A stretch of 26,171 nt of DNA from Leptospira ainazelensis (GTDB lineage Bacteria; Spirochaetota; Leptospiria; Leptospirales; Leptospiraceae): the NCBI RefSeq assembly GCF_016918785.1, contig NZ_JAFFPT010000077.1, forward strand, positions 1-26,171. The letters run 5' to 3'. The notes under the pieces were generated by a model. That model made no database searches. It was not told the origin of the DNA and saw only the letters and a list, made by a program, of their open reading frames with translations. The position numbers were made by a program, and so were the translations under genes. Shown here one piece after another: positions 1-7,110 of the stretch (position 1 is the stretch's first letter; every line of letters starts with the position of its first letter).

Positions 1-93
1 CTCTTCGGAGCCACGACAAAAACCGGATCCTTTCGCAAGGAAGGATCCGGGGTGTTAGGTCACGCTACTTTTTCTGTCTTCAAAGTCTCATGA
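1..93 (+). CDS. C-terminal end of an upstream protein (partial)
   Basis: Frame 1 is open from the first base and stops at TGA (91-93), giving 30 residues ending ...GHATFSVFKVS. The tail is rich in G, S, T and K with alternating hydrophobics, as in a beta-strand. A strong intrinsic terminator starts on the last base of the stop codon, which is what the 3' end of a real plus-strand gene looks like. The 10-bp inverted repeat CCGGATCCTT/AAGGATCCGG at 23-50 lies inside the frame. The family is not recognisable from this fragment, and the 5' part lies outside the window. Confidence 0.6.
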   Translation, partial: LFGATTKTGSFRKEGSGVLGHATFSVFKVS

Positions 94-127
94 AAGCTCG
101 GTAAGAAATTGCCGAGCTTTTTTATTT
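93..127 (+). terminator. Rho-independent terminator
   Basis: A 9-bp perfect stem AAAGCTCGG (93-101) / CCGAGCTTT (112-120) with a 10-nt loop is followed by TTTATTTT. It overlaps the TGA of the partial gene at 1-93 and should end that transcript. Confidence 0.85.
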
Positions 128-662
128 TCCGCAGAAGAATTTTAAAAGTCGCACCCGAGATTAGTTTTCTGCTTCACTGAAAGCCAAAACGCTTCGCATT
201 TACGTCCATCTCGTCTCTAACTCAGCGTATCGCTTCTTTTGGCGCTCGACAGATCGATGGAGTGACCACTTCTTTTTTGTTATCAAAGTTAGATGAAAGC
301 ACTGCAAACAATGGCGGGATTTTTTTATCTTCAAAATGAGAAAGCAAAATACGGAACAGGGGTTTAACAGTTCATCGCGGTGTGGCTTACATTAGAGTTA
401 CTCCGAATCTTTTTTAAAAATGCTTCCTTTTTCGATTTTCAGAAACCGATTCTGAAGTATTTTTGAGAAAATTCAGAATCGATCTGCTTTCCGGACTCGT
501 CTTCCCTTAAGGCCAAAGAAAAACCTGAAAAACAAATCATTTTGAGACGCGCAAAATATATAAATGAATCATTCCTGTCCACTTAGAAAGAACCGGAAAG
601 TAGAGGGATTTTTCATTTGCAAAAAAAGAAAAATCAAAAGAACGAAAAGTCTCCTTCTTTAA
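94..662. other. Intergenic region without a recognisable gene
   Basis: About 570 bp between the terminator and the ankyrin lipoprotein gene. No reading frame on either strand has a convincing start, ribosome site and protein-like composition. The notable structure is a 10-bp inverted repeat at 447-481. The stretch near 185-265 (AACGCTTCGCATTTACG onwards) is less AT-rich than its surroundings and may be a decayed repeat or gene remnant, but this could not be shown. Confidence 0.6.
447..481. repeat. Inverted repeat / hairpin
   Basis: CGATTCTGAA (447-456) and TTCAGAATCG (472-481) form a perfect 10-bp inverted repeat with a 15-nt A/T-rich loop. No T-run follows on plus, so it is not a classical terminator. 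It lies about 180 bp upstream of the lipoprotein gene and could be an operator or a leader hairpin. Confidence 0.4.
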
Positions 663-1616
663 ATGCGAAAAAGAACCTCGAATCAAAACCACTCTTTTAA
701 AATCCAGCCCTACATTGGTAGAATTTGGGCGAGATCCCTTTATCAGCTTTTTCTAATTCTCTCTTTGTGTTTTTTGATCGCCTGTTCCGCTTCCGTCTCC
801 GAACTGATTCAAAGAGGGGAAAATCAAAAAGTAATCGCTGTTTTGGAAAAAGAGAGCGGCTGGAACAAAAGTAATGAATGCGAACCACCTCTTTCTACTG
901 CGGCCCGATTTGGGAATATGGAGCTTTTAAAAATTCTTCTTTCAAAAGGAGCGGATCCTAATTTCCGAGCCAAGGGTTGCGCTCAAGAATCCGCTTTGAT
1001 CTTGGAAGGGGTTTTGATCTCCAAAGATCGATTTTTTACCGCGACACATACTCCTCTTTCCCAGGCTGTGAACTCGGAAGTTGCAAAAATCTTAATAGCT
1101 GCCGGCGCAAATCCCAATTTCGGAGGATACAGACAAAACGATCCATCGGGAAAAGGCCTTTCCTTTTATCAATCCCCACTTTACGTTGCGATCTTGAATC
1201 GTAAATACGACCTTGCAAAGTATCTAATCCAAAGGGGAGCCTCGATCGAAATCTATAATCCGCTCACAGGTGAGAATGAACTCGAACTTTGGTTTACAAG
1301 CGTAGGAGTTCGATCCAAAAAAGATCAGGAATTCTTTCAGTTCCTGAAATCAAAAGGTCTAAACAGAATTCCTTCCTCTCCTCTGAAATTATCCGAAGGA
1401 GATAACCGAGTCCTTTCCTTCATTCACCTTCCCACACAAAAAGAATCAAAAGTTTCGATCCTAACTCTTCGGGAAAACGGAAGCCTCGAAAACGATCTCA
1501 TCTATTTTGAACCGGAAAAAAAATACTTTCACAGTTCTGAATTTGTTTGGAAGGATTCCGGAAAGAATCTCTACGATTGGATTTTGCAAAGAAGACTGTA
1601 TTTAAAACAAAAGTAA
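663..1616 (+). CDS. Ankyrin-repeat lipoprotein
   Basis: 317 residues. A hydrophobic stretch (about 27-40) ends in a lipobox, LIAC, with Cys41 as the predicted lipidated residue. The mature part carries ankyrin-like repeats at about 76-101 (PLSTAARFGNMELLKILLSK then GADPN), 130-152 (ending GANPN) and 172-197 (LYVAILNRKYDLAKYLIQRG). Ankyrin repeats bind protein partners, so this is probably an envelope-anchored binding protein. The C-terminal third (about 235-317) has no family I recognise. The n-region before the signal sequence is about 25 residues, longer than usual, but there is no other in-frame ATG before Met86. The ribosome site is weak (GAACGAAAAG upstream). It converges on the SRPBCC gene with only 4 bp between the stops and no terminator hairpin there. 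Confidence 0.85.
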   Translation: MRKRTSNQNHSFKIQPYIGRIWARSLYQLFLILSLCFLIACSASVSELIQRGENQKVIAVLEKESGWNKSNECEPPLSTAARFGNMELLKILLSKGADPNFRAKGCAQESALILEGVLISKDRFFTATHTPLSQAVNSEVAKILIAAGANPNFGGYRQNDPSGKGLSFYQSPLYVAILNRKYDLAKYLIQRGASIEIYNPLTGENELELWFTSVGVRSKKDQEFFQFLKSKGLNRIPSSPLKLSEGDNRVLSFIHLPTQKESKVSILTLRENGSLENDLIYFEPEKKYFHSSEFVWKDSGKNLYDWILQRRLYLKQK

Positions 1617-1620
1617 AAAA

Positions 1621-2130
1621 CTATTTTTCGTTAGGAAAAACGATCTGTAAAATTTCGATTTCCTTTCTGAGATTCGCATCTTTTCCGATAAGGGCAAAAA
1701 TCGCGCGAATGAAAATATTTTGATTTTCGGATTTTTCAAAAATCCTGACTTCCGTCCTATCTCCTTTGGCTCGGAGTCGGTATTCCCAGGTTCCTTTCAT
1801 CCCAAAGCTGGATTCTTTCATAAGAATTTGAATCCTTTCGTTTTCTATCGACTCAGTCATCTCAAATGAAATAGACCCACCCGTATCCGTTTCTTCCTTC
1901 CAAACAGGCAACCCCTTCGCATTTTTTCCCTCGCGAAGAATTTTAGTTATTTCCTTTCTATATTTGGGTACACTTTCCAAATCTAAAAGGTGCTGATAAA
2001 CTTTTGAAATCGGAGCATGGATCGTCGTTATGATTTCACCATCGAACTTTGGATTTGAAAAATAACCCAAAAGTACAAACCCGACTCCGAGAAAAGACAA
2101 AATCATGAGAATTCTAAAAGTTAGTTTCAT
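1621..2130 (-). CDS. SRPBCC/START-like protein with N-terminal membrane anchor
   Basis: 169 residues. An N-terminal hydrophobic helix (about 4-25) probably anchors it or serves as a signal. Residues 33-150 fit the SRPBCC (polyketide cyclase/START-like) fold: a first strand with the characteristic TTIHAPISKVYQHLLDLESV, then a central strand pair ending KEETDTGGSISFEM, and a GMKGTWEYRL strand. The family binds hydrophobic ligands or lipids in a deep cavity, and most members have no known substrate. No catalytic residues can be assigned. The gene is alone on its strand and is divergent from the chemoreceptor gene across about 490 bp. Confidence 0.7.
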   Translation of the reverse strand: MKLTFRILMILSFLGVGFVLLGYFSNPKFDGEIITTIHAPISKVYQHLLDLESVPKYRKEITKILREGKNAKGLPVWKEETDTGGSISFEMTESIENERIQILMKESSFGMKGTWEYRLRAKGDRTEVRIFEKSENQNIFIRAIFALIGKDANLRKEIEILQIVFPNEK

Positions 2131-2624
2131 TTTTTTCCTTTGGAAATCTTTTCCAATTTTTTATACAAAATAAATTTGTTTTACTGGGTACTCGTTTTCG
2201 TTTCTACATTTTGAAACCATTCCGTCAATACCAACTTTCTCAGAGAATTAAAAACTCTCATTCTTCTAAACTCGTCACTGCGAATCGGCGGTAAAAAATC
2301 TATCTAATCAAAGGTCTTTTCTCCAGTGAAAAATCCATTTCTCCAATTGGCTGGAAGAATCCGAATTACCGCTATAAAAACGCGCGTTAGGAATCTTTTG
2401 AGTGCATTTTTTTGCTTTTCTTCGCGTTGTTCCGGAGCTTAAACATTTTGAAATTGCGAAATGGGCATTTGATTTTTCCGAGTTTCGAATATTAGATCCT
2501 TTGCATTTATCGGATTCTTAGAAAATCTCCAGCCCCTTATTGGAATACCAGTCTATAACTCGAAAGTTTTGCTTTTCTTTTTAATCACTTTCATTAGCGT
2601 GAACTTCTTCAAAGGAGAATTCTC
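2131..2624. other. Divergent intergenic region before the chemoreceptor gene
   Basis: 494 bp between the SRPBCC gene (minus) and the chemoreceptor gene (plus). It must hold the promoters of both, but no well-spaced -35/-10 pair stood out. I saw no flagellar sigma-28 type motif and no gene. A clear ribosome site, AAAGGAGAA, lies just before the ATG at 2625. Confidence 0.6.
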
Positions 2625-4220
2625 ATGGGGACTGGATCTCAAACCAAAAAATCTTCGATTCACCAGATTTGGAACGACGGCGCCGTTGTGATCAACCGGA
2701 TTCGTCTTGGCTTAGTGATCCTTTTTAGCCTTACTCTTATTAGTGTTTCCAAAACGAATCATCCCACTCAAGTGATTGCGCATATTATCGGCACCGGACT
2801 TATGGCGAGTTATTGTCTTTTGGAATTTATTCTTCATAGAACCGGTAAAGTGGGAGTTCGTTTTCAAAAGACGTTAGTCCTTTTGGACGTCAATATTCTT
2901 ACGCTCACGCTCATTGCCGATTGTTCGATCGAACCAGCAGTTTCTTCCGGCATACTTTCGAATATGTTGCTTTTTTTTATTTATTTTTATGTGATGATCT
3001 ACTCTTCTTTTTTGGGACAGAGGAGTTTTGTCCTTTTGGTCGGAGTTTTCGCCGCACTTGGAATCGCTGCTGCGATTTTTGTCGCATGGAAAGGAGGTAT
3101 GATTCTTACCGAAAATCCGGAACAGGGAAAAATTCCCGGAAATATGATTTTTTCGGTTCAGATCGTTAAGATCACTTTCGTTTTCACGGCAAGCGTTATC
3201 CTCGCACAACTGATGAGTCTCTTTGCAAAACTCACGGACGAAGGTTCCAGACTTTACGAAGATTCCCAAATCATTCTTTCTAAACTCAAAGAAGATCGCC
3301 ATAAATTGGAGAATTCCGCAGAAAGTTTGGAAAATTCGATTCGTAAATTTGCGGATTTTATCAATAATACGAGTCAGAAAATGGAATCTCAAGCCGCAGC
3401 TCTGGAAGAAGTCAACGCCGTTTTGGAGGAACTTTCCTCTTCTTCGTCTAACACGGCTCATTCGATCGAAACACAAAACGTAAGTCTTGTAGAACTCGCG
3501 ACGGACTCGGAAAAATTGGGAGAAATTCTAAAAAACAGCGCGTCTCTTAACGAAGCGCTTACCGTTTTTGCTAAGGAGAATAAAGTCGATATGGATAACG
3601 TTATGATCGCCGCCGAAAAAACGAAATCTTATCTCGTAGATATTACGAATTCTTTTAACCGAGTGGACGAAATCAATCGTATCATGAGCGAGATCGCCGA
3701 TAAGACAAATCTCTTAGCCCTCAACGCTTCCATAGAAGCAGCTCGCGCCGGAGACGCGGGAAGGGGTTTTGCGGTCGTAGCAAACGAAGTCAGTAAACTG
3801 GCGGAATTTACTTCGGCCAATGCAAAGTCGATTTCTGTAATCGTAAATCAATCTCGTAAATTTATCGAAGAGGCGCGAATCGCTTCCACTGAAACGGGGA
3901 ACATGACCGAAAACCAAAAGATGAAAATTTTAGACACTGTAGAAAGGATCGATAGAATGAACGTTTTTTATCTGGAACAAAAATCGATCATTCAAAAGTT
4001 CGTTTCCGAAGTGAATCGAATCAAAACGACATCGGAAGAAATTCTCAGATCCACAAAAGAGCAAATGTTAGGTCAGGGGGAGATGGTTCAAACGATGGGA
4101 CATCTTGGTATGGAAATCAACGGGATAAACGACGATTCCGGTTTATTGCAGGAAGAAATCATCAAAATCAAAACCCAGGCGTCCGAGCTGAGAGTTTTAA
4201 GTATCCAGACCGTAGACTAA
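2625..4220 (+). CDS. Methyl-accepting chemotaxis protein, six-TM sensor
   Basis: 531 residues. The start is fixed by AAAGGAGAATTCTC directly before ATG. Six hydrophobic segments lie at about 27-45, 52-70, 85-104, 112-130, 135-154 and 177-200. The rest is a long cytoplasmic coiled coil with the conserved chemoreceptor hairpin at about 356-394 ([20 protein letters not shown], then [16 protein letters not shown]). That tip binds CheA and CheW, and the helices beside it are where methylation occurs in this family. No HAMP domain or periplasmic ligand domain is evident between TM6 and the coiled coil, so input probably comes from the membrane domain itself. No che gene is adjacent, so it is probably a stand-alone receptor feeding a pathway encoded elsewhere. 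The ligand is unknown. Confidence 0.92.
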   Translation: MGTGSQTKKSSIHQIWNDGAVVINRIRLGLVILFSLTLISVSKTNHPTQVIAHIIGTGLMASYCLLEFILHRTGKVGVRFQKTLVLLDVNILTLTLIADCSIEPAVSSGILSNMLLFFIYFYVMIYSSFLGQRSFVLLVGVFAALGIAAAIFVAWKGGMILTENPEQGKIPGNMIFSVQIVKITFVFTASVILAQLMSLFAKLTDEGSRLYEDSQIILSKLKEDRHKLENSAESLENSIRKFADFINNTSQKMESQAAALEEVNAVLEELSSSSSNTAHSIETQNVSLVELATDSEKLGEILKNSASLNEALTVFAKENKVDMDNVMIAAEKTKSYLVDITNSFNRVDEINRIMSEIADKTNLLALNASIEAARAGDAGRGFAVVANEVSKLAEFTSANAKSISVIVNQSRKFIEEARIASTETGNMTENQKMKILDTVERIDRMNVFYLEQKSIIQKFVSEVNRIKTTSEEILRSTKEQMLGQGEMVQTMGHLGMEINGINDDSGLLQEEIIKIKTQASELRVLSIQTVD

Positions 4221-4291
4221 ACGGGGTTAGTCGGAAGCCGCGAGTTATGGAACTGCAGATTTCTTCGTTAGGAATTCTACTCTAACCTTTT

Positions 4292-5449
4292 TTACTTCTG
4301 TTGGATTTTTACGTTCGATTTTAGAGTAGGGGTTAAGACCGTATATTCCGTTTTTATGTTTAATGAGTTTCCTACTTTATCAGTCACCTTAAATTCAAAA
4401 CTGTGTTTTCCAGGGTTCAAAACAAGCCCTTCCGCGTAGTTTCTAAATTCGTTTCCGTTCTGCTGAAATTGAATCGACCTAGTTCCCGAAATCAAGTCTT
4501 CGCATTGGATTTGTATTTCGGATTGAACGGGCAACAAATTTCCGGAAATCGGCTGTGGACTCACCCTACATATCGGCGGACTTGAATCTAAAATTCCAAA
4601 GATTGTTTCTTCGGCTTGGTTTCCTGCAAAGTCTTTTGCGCGAATCTGAATTCCAAAACTTCCGTCTTCTAAACTTTCCGGAATCTGAAACTTATAAGTA
4701 TTTCTTTCTTGGGAATTGGGATTTACCGGTATTTTCCTTCCGTTTTGTAAAAAGAAAAATTCAGTTTCCGCGACTCCGGAAACAAGATCCACAACTTCCA
4801 CCTGCAGACTTTGGTCTTTCCGCGTTACGGGAATCGATTCGAGACGAAATCCTTTTCCGATTTCGGCGCGAATCTGCGGTTTTCTAGTATCTTGAACGAC
4901 TTCCATCAAACGTGTCCTTTCTTTTACTCCCGACGCGGTTTCGGAATAAAATTCAACATCGTTTTTTCCTTCTTGAAGACCCGAAATCGATCCTTGGTAT
5001 TCTTTCCATTCTCCTTCGTTGACGCGAAAAAAAACTCTCACTCCGTTTCTGCCGACGCTTGGATTGTCTAAAACCAATTTTTCGTTTTGGGTAGGGGATA
5101 AGAGAATCGCATTTGTATTTGGGGGAGTTTTTCTTTCCAATCGAACAAAGGGACGGAGAGAATCGATCAGAATGGAGTCGGAAGGTTCCCCCTTAGACGA
5201 CATTCTTCCAATACCTATCACTCTCACATAACGCTCGTTAGCTTCCTGGTAAAATAGAATCCTCTTTTCCTTAACGTTTAAGGTGCGAAGAATGATCTTA
5301 AAATCGGAACTATCGGAGAATTCCACGTCATACGATTGCGCTGCCGGGTCCGATTTCCAAGAAAGTTCGAATTCCTTCTTATCTTGTGCATTCACGTTTC
5401 CAATGTGTAAAAAAAGAAGTACGATCCAAAAAATTCTGACAAAACTCAT
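4292..5449 (-). CDS. Secreted Ig-like / OmpL47-type repeat protein
   Basis: 385 residues. The N-terminal signal peptide is likely cut after about Ala21 (..HIGNVNA/QDKK). The mature protein is built of beta-sandwich-like modules: a fibronectin-like N-terminal part (ELSWKSDPAAQSYDVEFSDS), then repeats with the spirochaete OmpL47-like signature of a strand, a GEWKEYQ-type turn and an AGN or VGN end (RAKDFAGNQAEE; FKVTDKVGNSLN). Such modules occur in surface or periplasmic proteins and usually mediate binding. The ATG overlaps the stop of the LysM-FecR gene in an ATGA, so the two are translationally coupled and probably interact or share a compartment. No enzymatic motif is visible. The 3' end converges on the chemoreceptor gene with about 70 bp between them. 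Confidence 0.7.
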   Translation of the reverse strand: MSFVRIFWIVLLFLHIGNVNAQDKKEFELSWKSDPAAQSYDVEFSDSSDFKIILRTLNVKEKRILFYQEANERYVRVIGIGRMSSKGEPSDSILIDSLRPFVRLERKTPPNTNAILLSPTQNEKLVLDNPSVGRNGVRVFFRVNEGEWKEYQGSISGLQEGKNDVEFYSETASGVKERTRLMEVVQDTRKPQIRAEIGKGFRLESIPVTRKDQSLQVEVVDLVSGVAETEFFFLQNGRKIPVNPNSQERNTYKFQIPESLEDGSFGIQIRAKDFAGNQAEETIFGILDSSPPICRVSPQPISGNLLPVQSEIQIQCEDLISGTRSIQFQQNGNEFRNYAEGLVLNPGKHSFEFKVTDKVGNSLNIKTEYTVLTPTLKSNVKIQQK

Positions 5450-6291
5450 TTATTTTCAAATTCCTTATCAATCTGAATTTTACTTGGAATCGGGAATGGT
5501 TCCACGGGGGCTTTTCCCTTTTCAACGTATGTGCCAAAACCCGCTTTTACCTCGACACCTTTTCCGGCGCCCTCCACATTCACAACACCTTCGAAACAAC
5601 CCACATCCGTTCGTTGGTCTTCCTCGTTCCCTACATAAAATTTCGTTCCCCGAACTCCAACAACCGCCATCGGAGTACTGATTACGAGCTTTGTTGCAGA
5701 TACGTTCTTTTTACTACTTTTGAGCAACGAAGACCTAACGTTCGCTTGAAGTTGTCCTTTTTCCAGAAAAATTTCGGGGGATCCTTTTTTTGAAACTGAG
5801 AAACTGGACTTCTCATAAATTTTAACCTTTGTTTCATTTTCCAAAAACACCAGAGAGGCTCCGGATTTATTTCCCGTTTTCAGACTTTCACCGTCTCTGA
5901 GGATTTGATTTTTAGAAACGGAATTCCAATTCGGATTATTCCCATCCTTTCCTTTTTTTGAATATTCAACCGAGCCGAAAAAAATTTCAAGAGACGCAAT
6001 CGGTTGAGCTTCCGGTTCCACGATCTTTCTCAAATGAGAAGGAACCTTTAAAACCATTCCTTCCTTTATCAGAGAAGGGTTTTGAATCTGATTGTATTTT
6101 AAAAATTCTTTCCATTTTCCGGGATCGTTCAGGACTTCCTTTGCGATCTTTGTAAGAGAATCGTTCTTTTTAACCTTATATTCTTCCAAGGTTTTTTCGT
6201 CCGGATTGGATGCAGCGCTCTGTGAAAAGAGCGAAAAGGAAATCAAAAGGGAGAAGATACAAAAGAAAAATCCGCCATTTCTTAGAGTCAT
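5446..6291 (-). CDS. LysM- and FecR-domain protein
   Basis: 281 residues. A signal peptide (hydrophobic core about 8-22) is followed by a LysM domain at about 38-84 (YKVKKNDSLTKIAKEVL ... LIKEGMVLKVP), a peptidoglycan-binding fold. A FecR domain spans about 102-245, with the typical RDGESLKTGNKSGASLVF and ISTPMAVVGVRGTKFYV segments. It is therefore predicted to be exported and held at the cell wall. Unlike classical FecR it has no neighbouring ECF sigma factor or TonB receptor gene, so a FecR-type signalling role is doubtful and a structural role is as likely. It is the first gene of a two-gene unit and overlaps the Ig-like gene by 4 bp. A purine-rich ribosome site (AAAAAAGGAAC on minus) lies upstream. 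Confidence 0.85.
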   Translation of the reverse strand: MTLRNGGFFFCIFSLLISFSLFSQSAASNPDEKTLEEYKVKKNDSLTKIAKEVLNDPGKWKEFLKYNQIQNPSLIKEGMVLKVPSHLRKIVEPEAQPIASLEIFFGSVEYSKKGKDGNNPNWNSVSKNQILRDGESLKTGNKSGASLVFLENETKVKIYEKSSFSVSKKGSPEIFLEKGQLQANVRSSLLKSSKKNVSATKLVISTPMAVVGVRGTKFYVGNEEDQRTDVGCFEGVVNVEGAGKGVEVKAGFGTYVEKGKAPVEPFPIPSKIQIDKEFENK

Positions 6292-6337
6292 GAGTTCCGA
6301 GTTCCTTTTTTATATGAAAATTTATTTCGTAAATTTG

Positions 6338-6367
6338 TTGATAATTCTATAATTCAGAAAATAATAT
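6338..6367 (+). promoter_or_regulatory. Candidate sigma-70 promoter of the four-cysteine gene
   Basis: TTGATA (6338-6343) and TAATAT (6362-6367) are 18 bp apart, in the divergent region between the LysM-FecR gene and the small secreted protein gene. Transcription would start near 6375, giving a leader of about 50 nt. The site was picked by eye in a very AT-rich stretch. Confidence 0.35.
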
Positions 6368-6425
6368 CTTGAAAATTTAGACGAGAGTTTTATCTATTTT
6401 CAGGTCAATAAGCGGGGGAATTTCA

Positions 6426-6710
6426 GTGTTTCAAAAATGGTTACAAACGGCGTTCTTTTTAACTCTTATCTTATTAGGATTTCTCGTTCCCGGTAAGGTA
6501 TCGTCACAAGCAAGCGACGCTGCGGCGGCGATTCAAGAAGCTTGCGGTCGTTTGGTGAACGAGGGACTCTATAAGAGCTGTAAGGCGGCACCGGGATTTT
6601 CCGCATCTCAAGGCTACTACAGCCAATCCGCGCAGATCAAGTGTGAATGTATCAATAAAAAAGACAACGGTAAAACGATCGTCACGATCACATTGGGTCA
6701 GTACTATTGA
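6426..6710 (+). CDS. Small secreted four-cysteine protein
   Basis: 94 residues, with a GTG start supported by GGGGGAA 7 nt upstream. The signal peptide has a hydrophobic core at about 9-21 and a probable cut near residues 26-29 (KVSSQA/S). The mature chain is about 65 residues with Cys40, Cys52, Cys73 and Cys75 (the last two as CEC), and ends in an aromatic tail, GQYY. Two disulfides are possible after export. I do not recognise the family, and no catalytic motif is seen. It stands alone with its own promoter-like site and a strong terminator, so it is likely an independently expressed periplasmic or secreted peptide. A 13-nt stretch of the leader is complementary to the start of the terminator. 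Confidence 0.75.
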   Translation: MFQKWLQTAFFLTLILLGFLVPGKVSSQASDAAAAIQEACGRLVNEGLYKSCKAAPGFSASQGYYSQSAQIKCECINKKDNGKTIVTITLGQYY

Positions 6711-6713
6711 TAT

Positions 6714-6752
6714 ATAAAACTCTCGTTTTAGATATCAAATGAGAGTTTTTTC
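6714..6752 (+). terminator. Rho-independent terminator of the four-cysteine gene
   Basis: AAAACTCTC (6716-6724) pairs perfectly with GAGAGTTTT (6741-6749), and GTTT/AAAT inside extends the stem with one G-U pair. A T-run follows. It begins a few bases after the stop codon. Confidence 0.85.
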
Positions 6753-7033
6753 CAAAAGAATCCTCAATTTGTTTCGCATCTTACAACTAAAACGGTAACA
6801 GTTTAGATTTCATGGAATGAAATCATTGGGAATTTTTTTATCCTTTTAGGGAAATCTTCCGAAGGAATTGCGTAGGATGTCTTACAAAATTCGCGTACGG
6901 AGAAATATTTGAACACACTCAAATGGGAACCTTTTTAACGGTACAACCTTGCATCCGGGCCAATGCGACATAATATGTATTATCGGAAGTTGCCTGTTGC
7001 ATCACATAAGAATCTACTCCAAACTGTTTTTGA
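6753..7033. other. Intergenic region left of the insertion sequence
   Basis: About 280 bp. It holds a small perfect hairpin (ATTTCAT-GGA-ATGAAAT near 6810-6830) and the outermost copy of the IS terminal repeat (6999-7023). On minus, a short lipoprotein-like frame reads ..SDNTYYVALARMQGC.. before a stop near 6927. It may be a gene fragment cut by the IS, but it is too short to assign. Confidence 0.45.
6992..7033 (+). repeat. 42-bp direct repeat, left copy (contains IS terminal repeat T1)
   Basis: Identical over 42 bp to 8525-8566. It begins GCCTGTTGCATCACATAAG and contains the 25-nt terminal-repeat copy T1 at 6999-7023. T1 differs from the inner copy T2 (7034-7058) at only 3 of 25 positions. 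The sequence diverges immediately on both sides of the 42 bp. Confidence 0.9.
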
Positions 7034-7110
7034 GAATCACCTAAAAATCTACTCCAAATCTTAAAGAATCAGCATAGTGCATACTTTCCCTTAGATGGTT
7101 GAGGTGCGTT

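Noticed and set aside
23..50. Inverted repeat CCGGATCCTT/AAGGATCCGG as a terminator
   Set aside because: It lies inside an open reading frame 40 bp before the stop and has no T-run; the true terminator starts at 93.
4267..4293. Possible terminator between the chemoreceptor and Ig-like genes
   Set aside because: The only stem found is 5 bp (GTTAG/CTAAC) before a T-run, too weak to list as a terminator.
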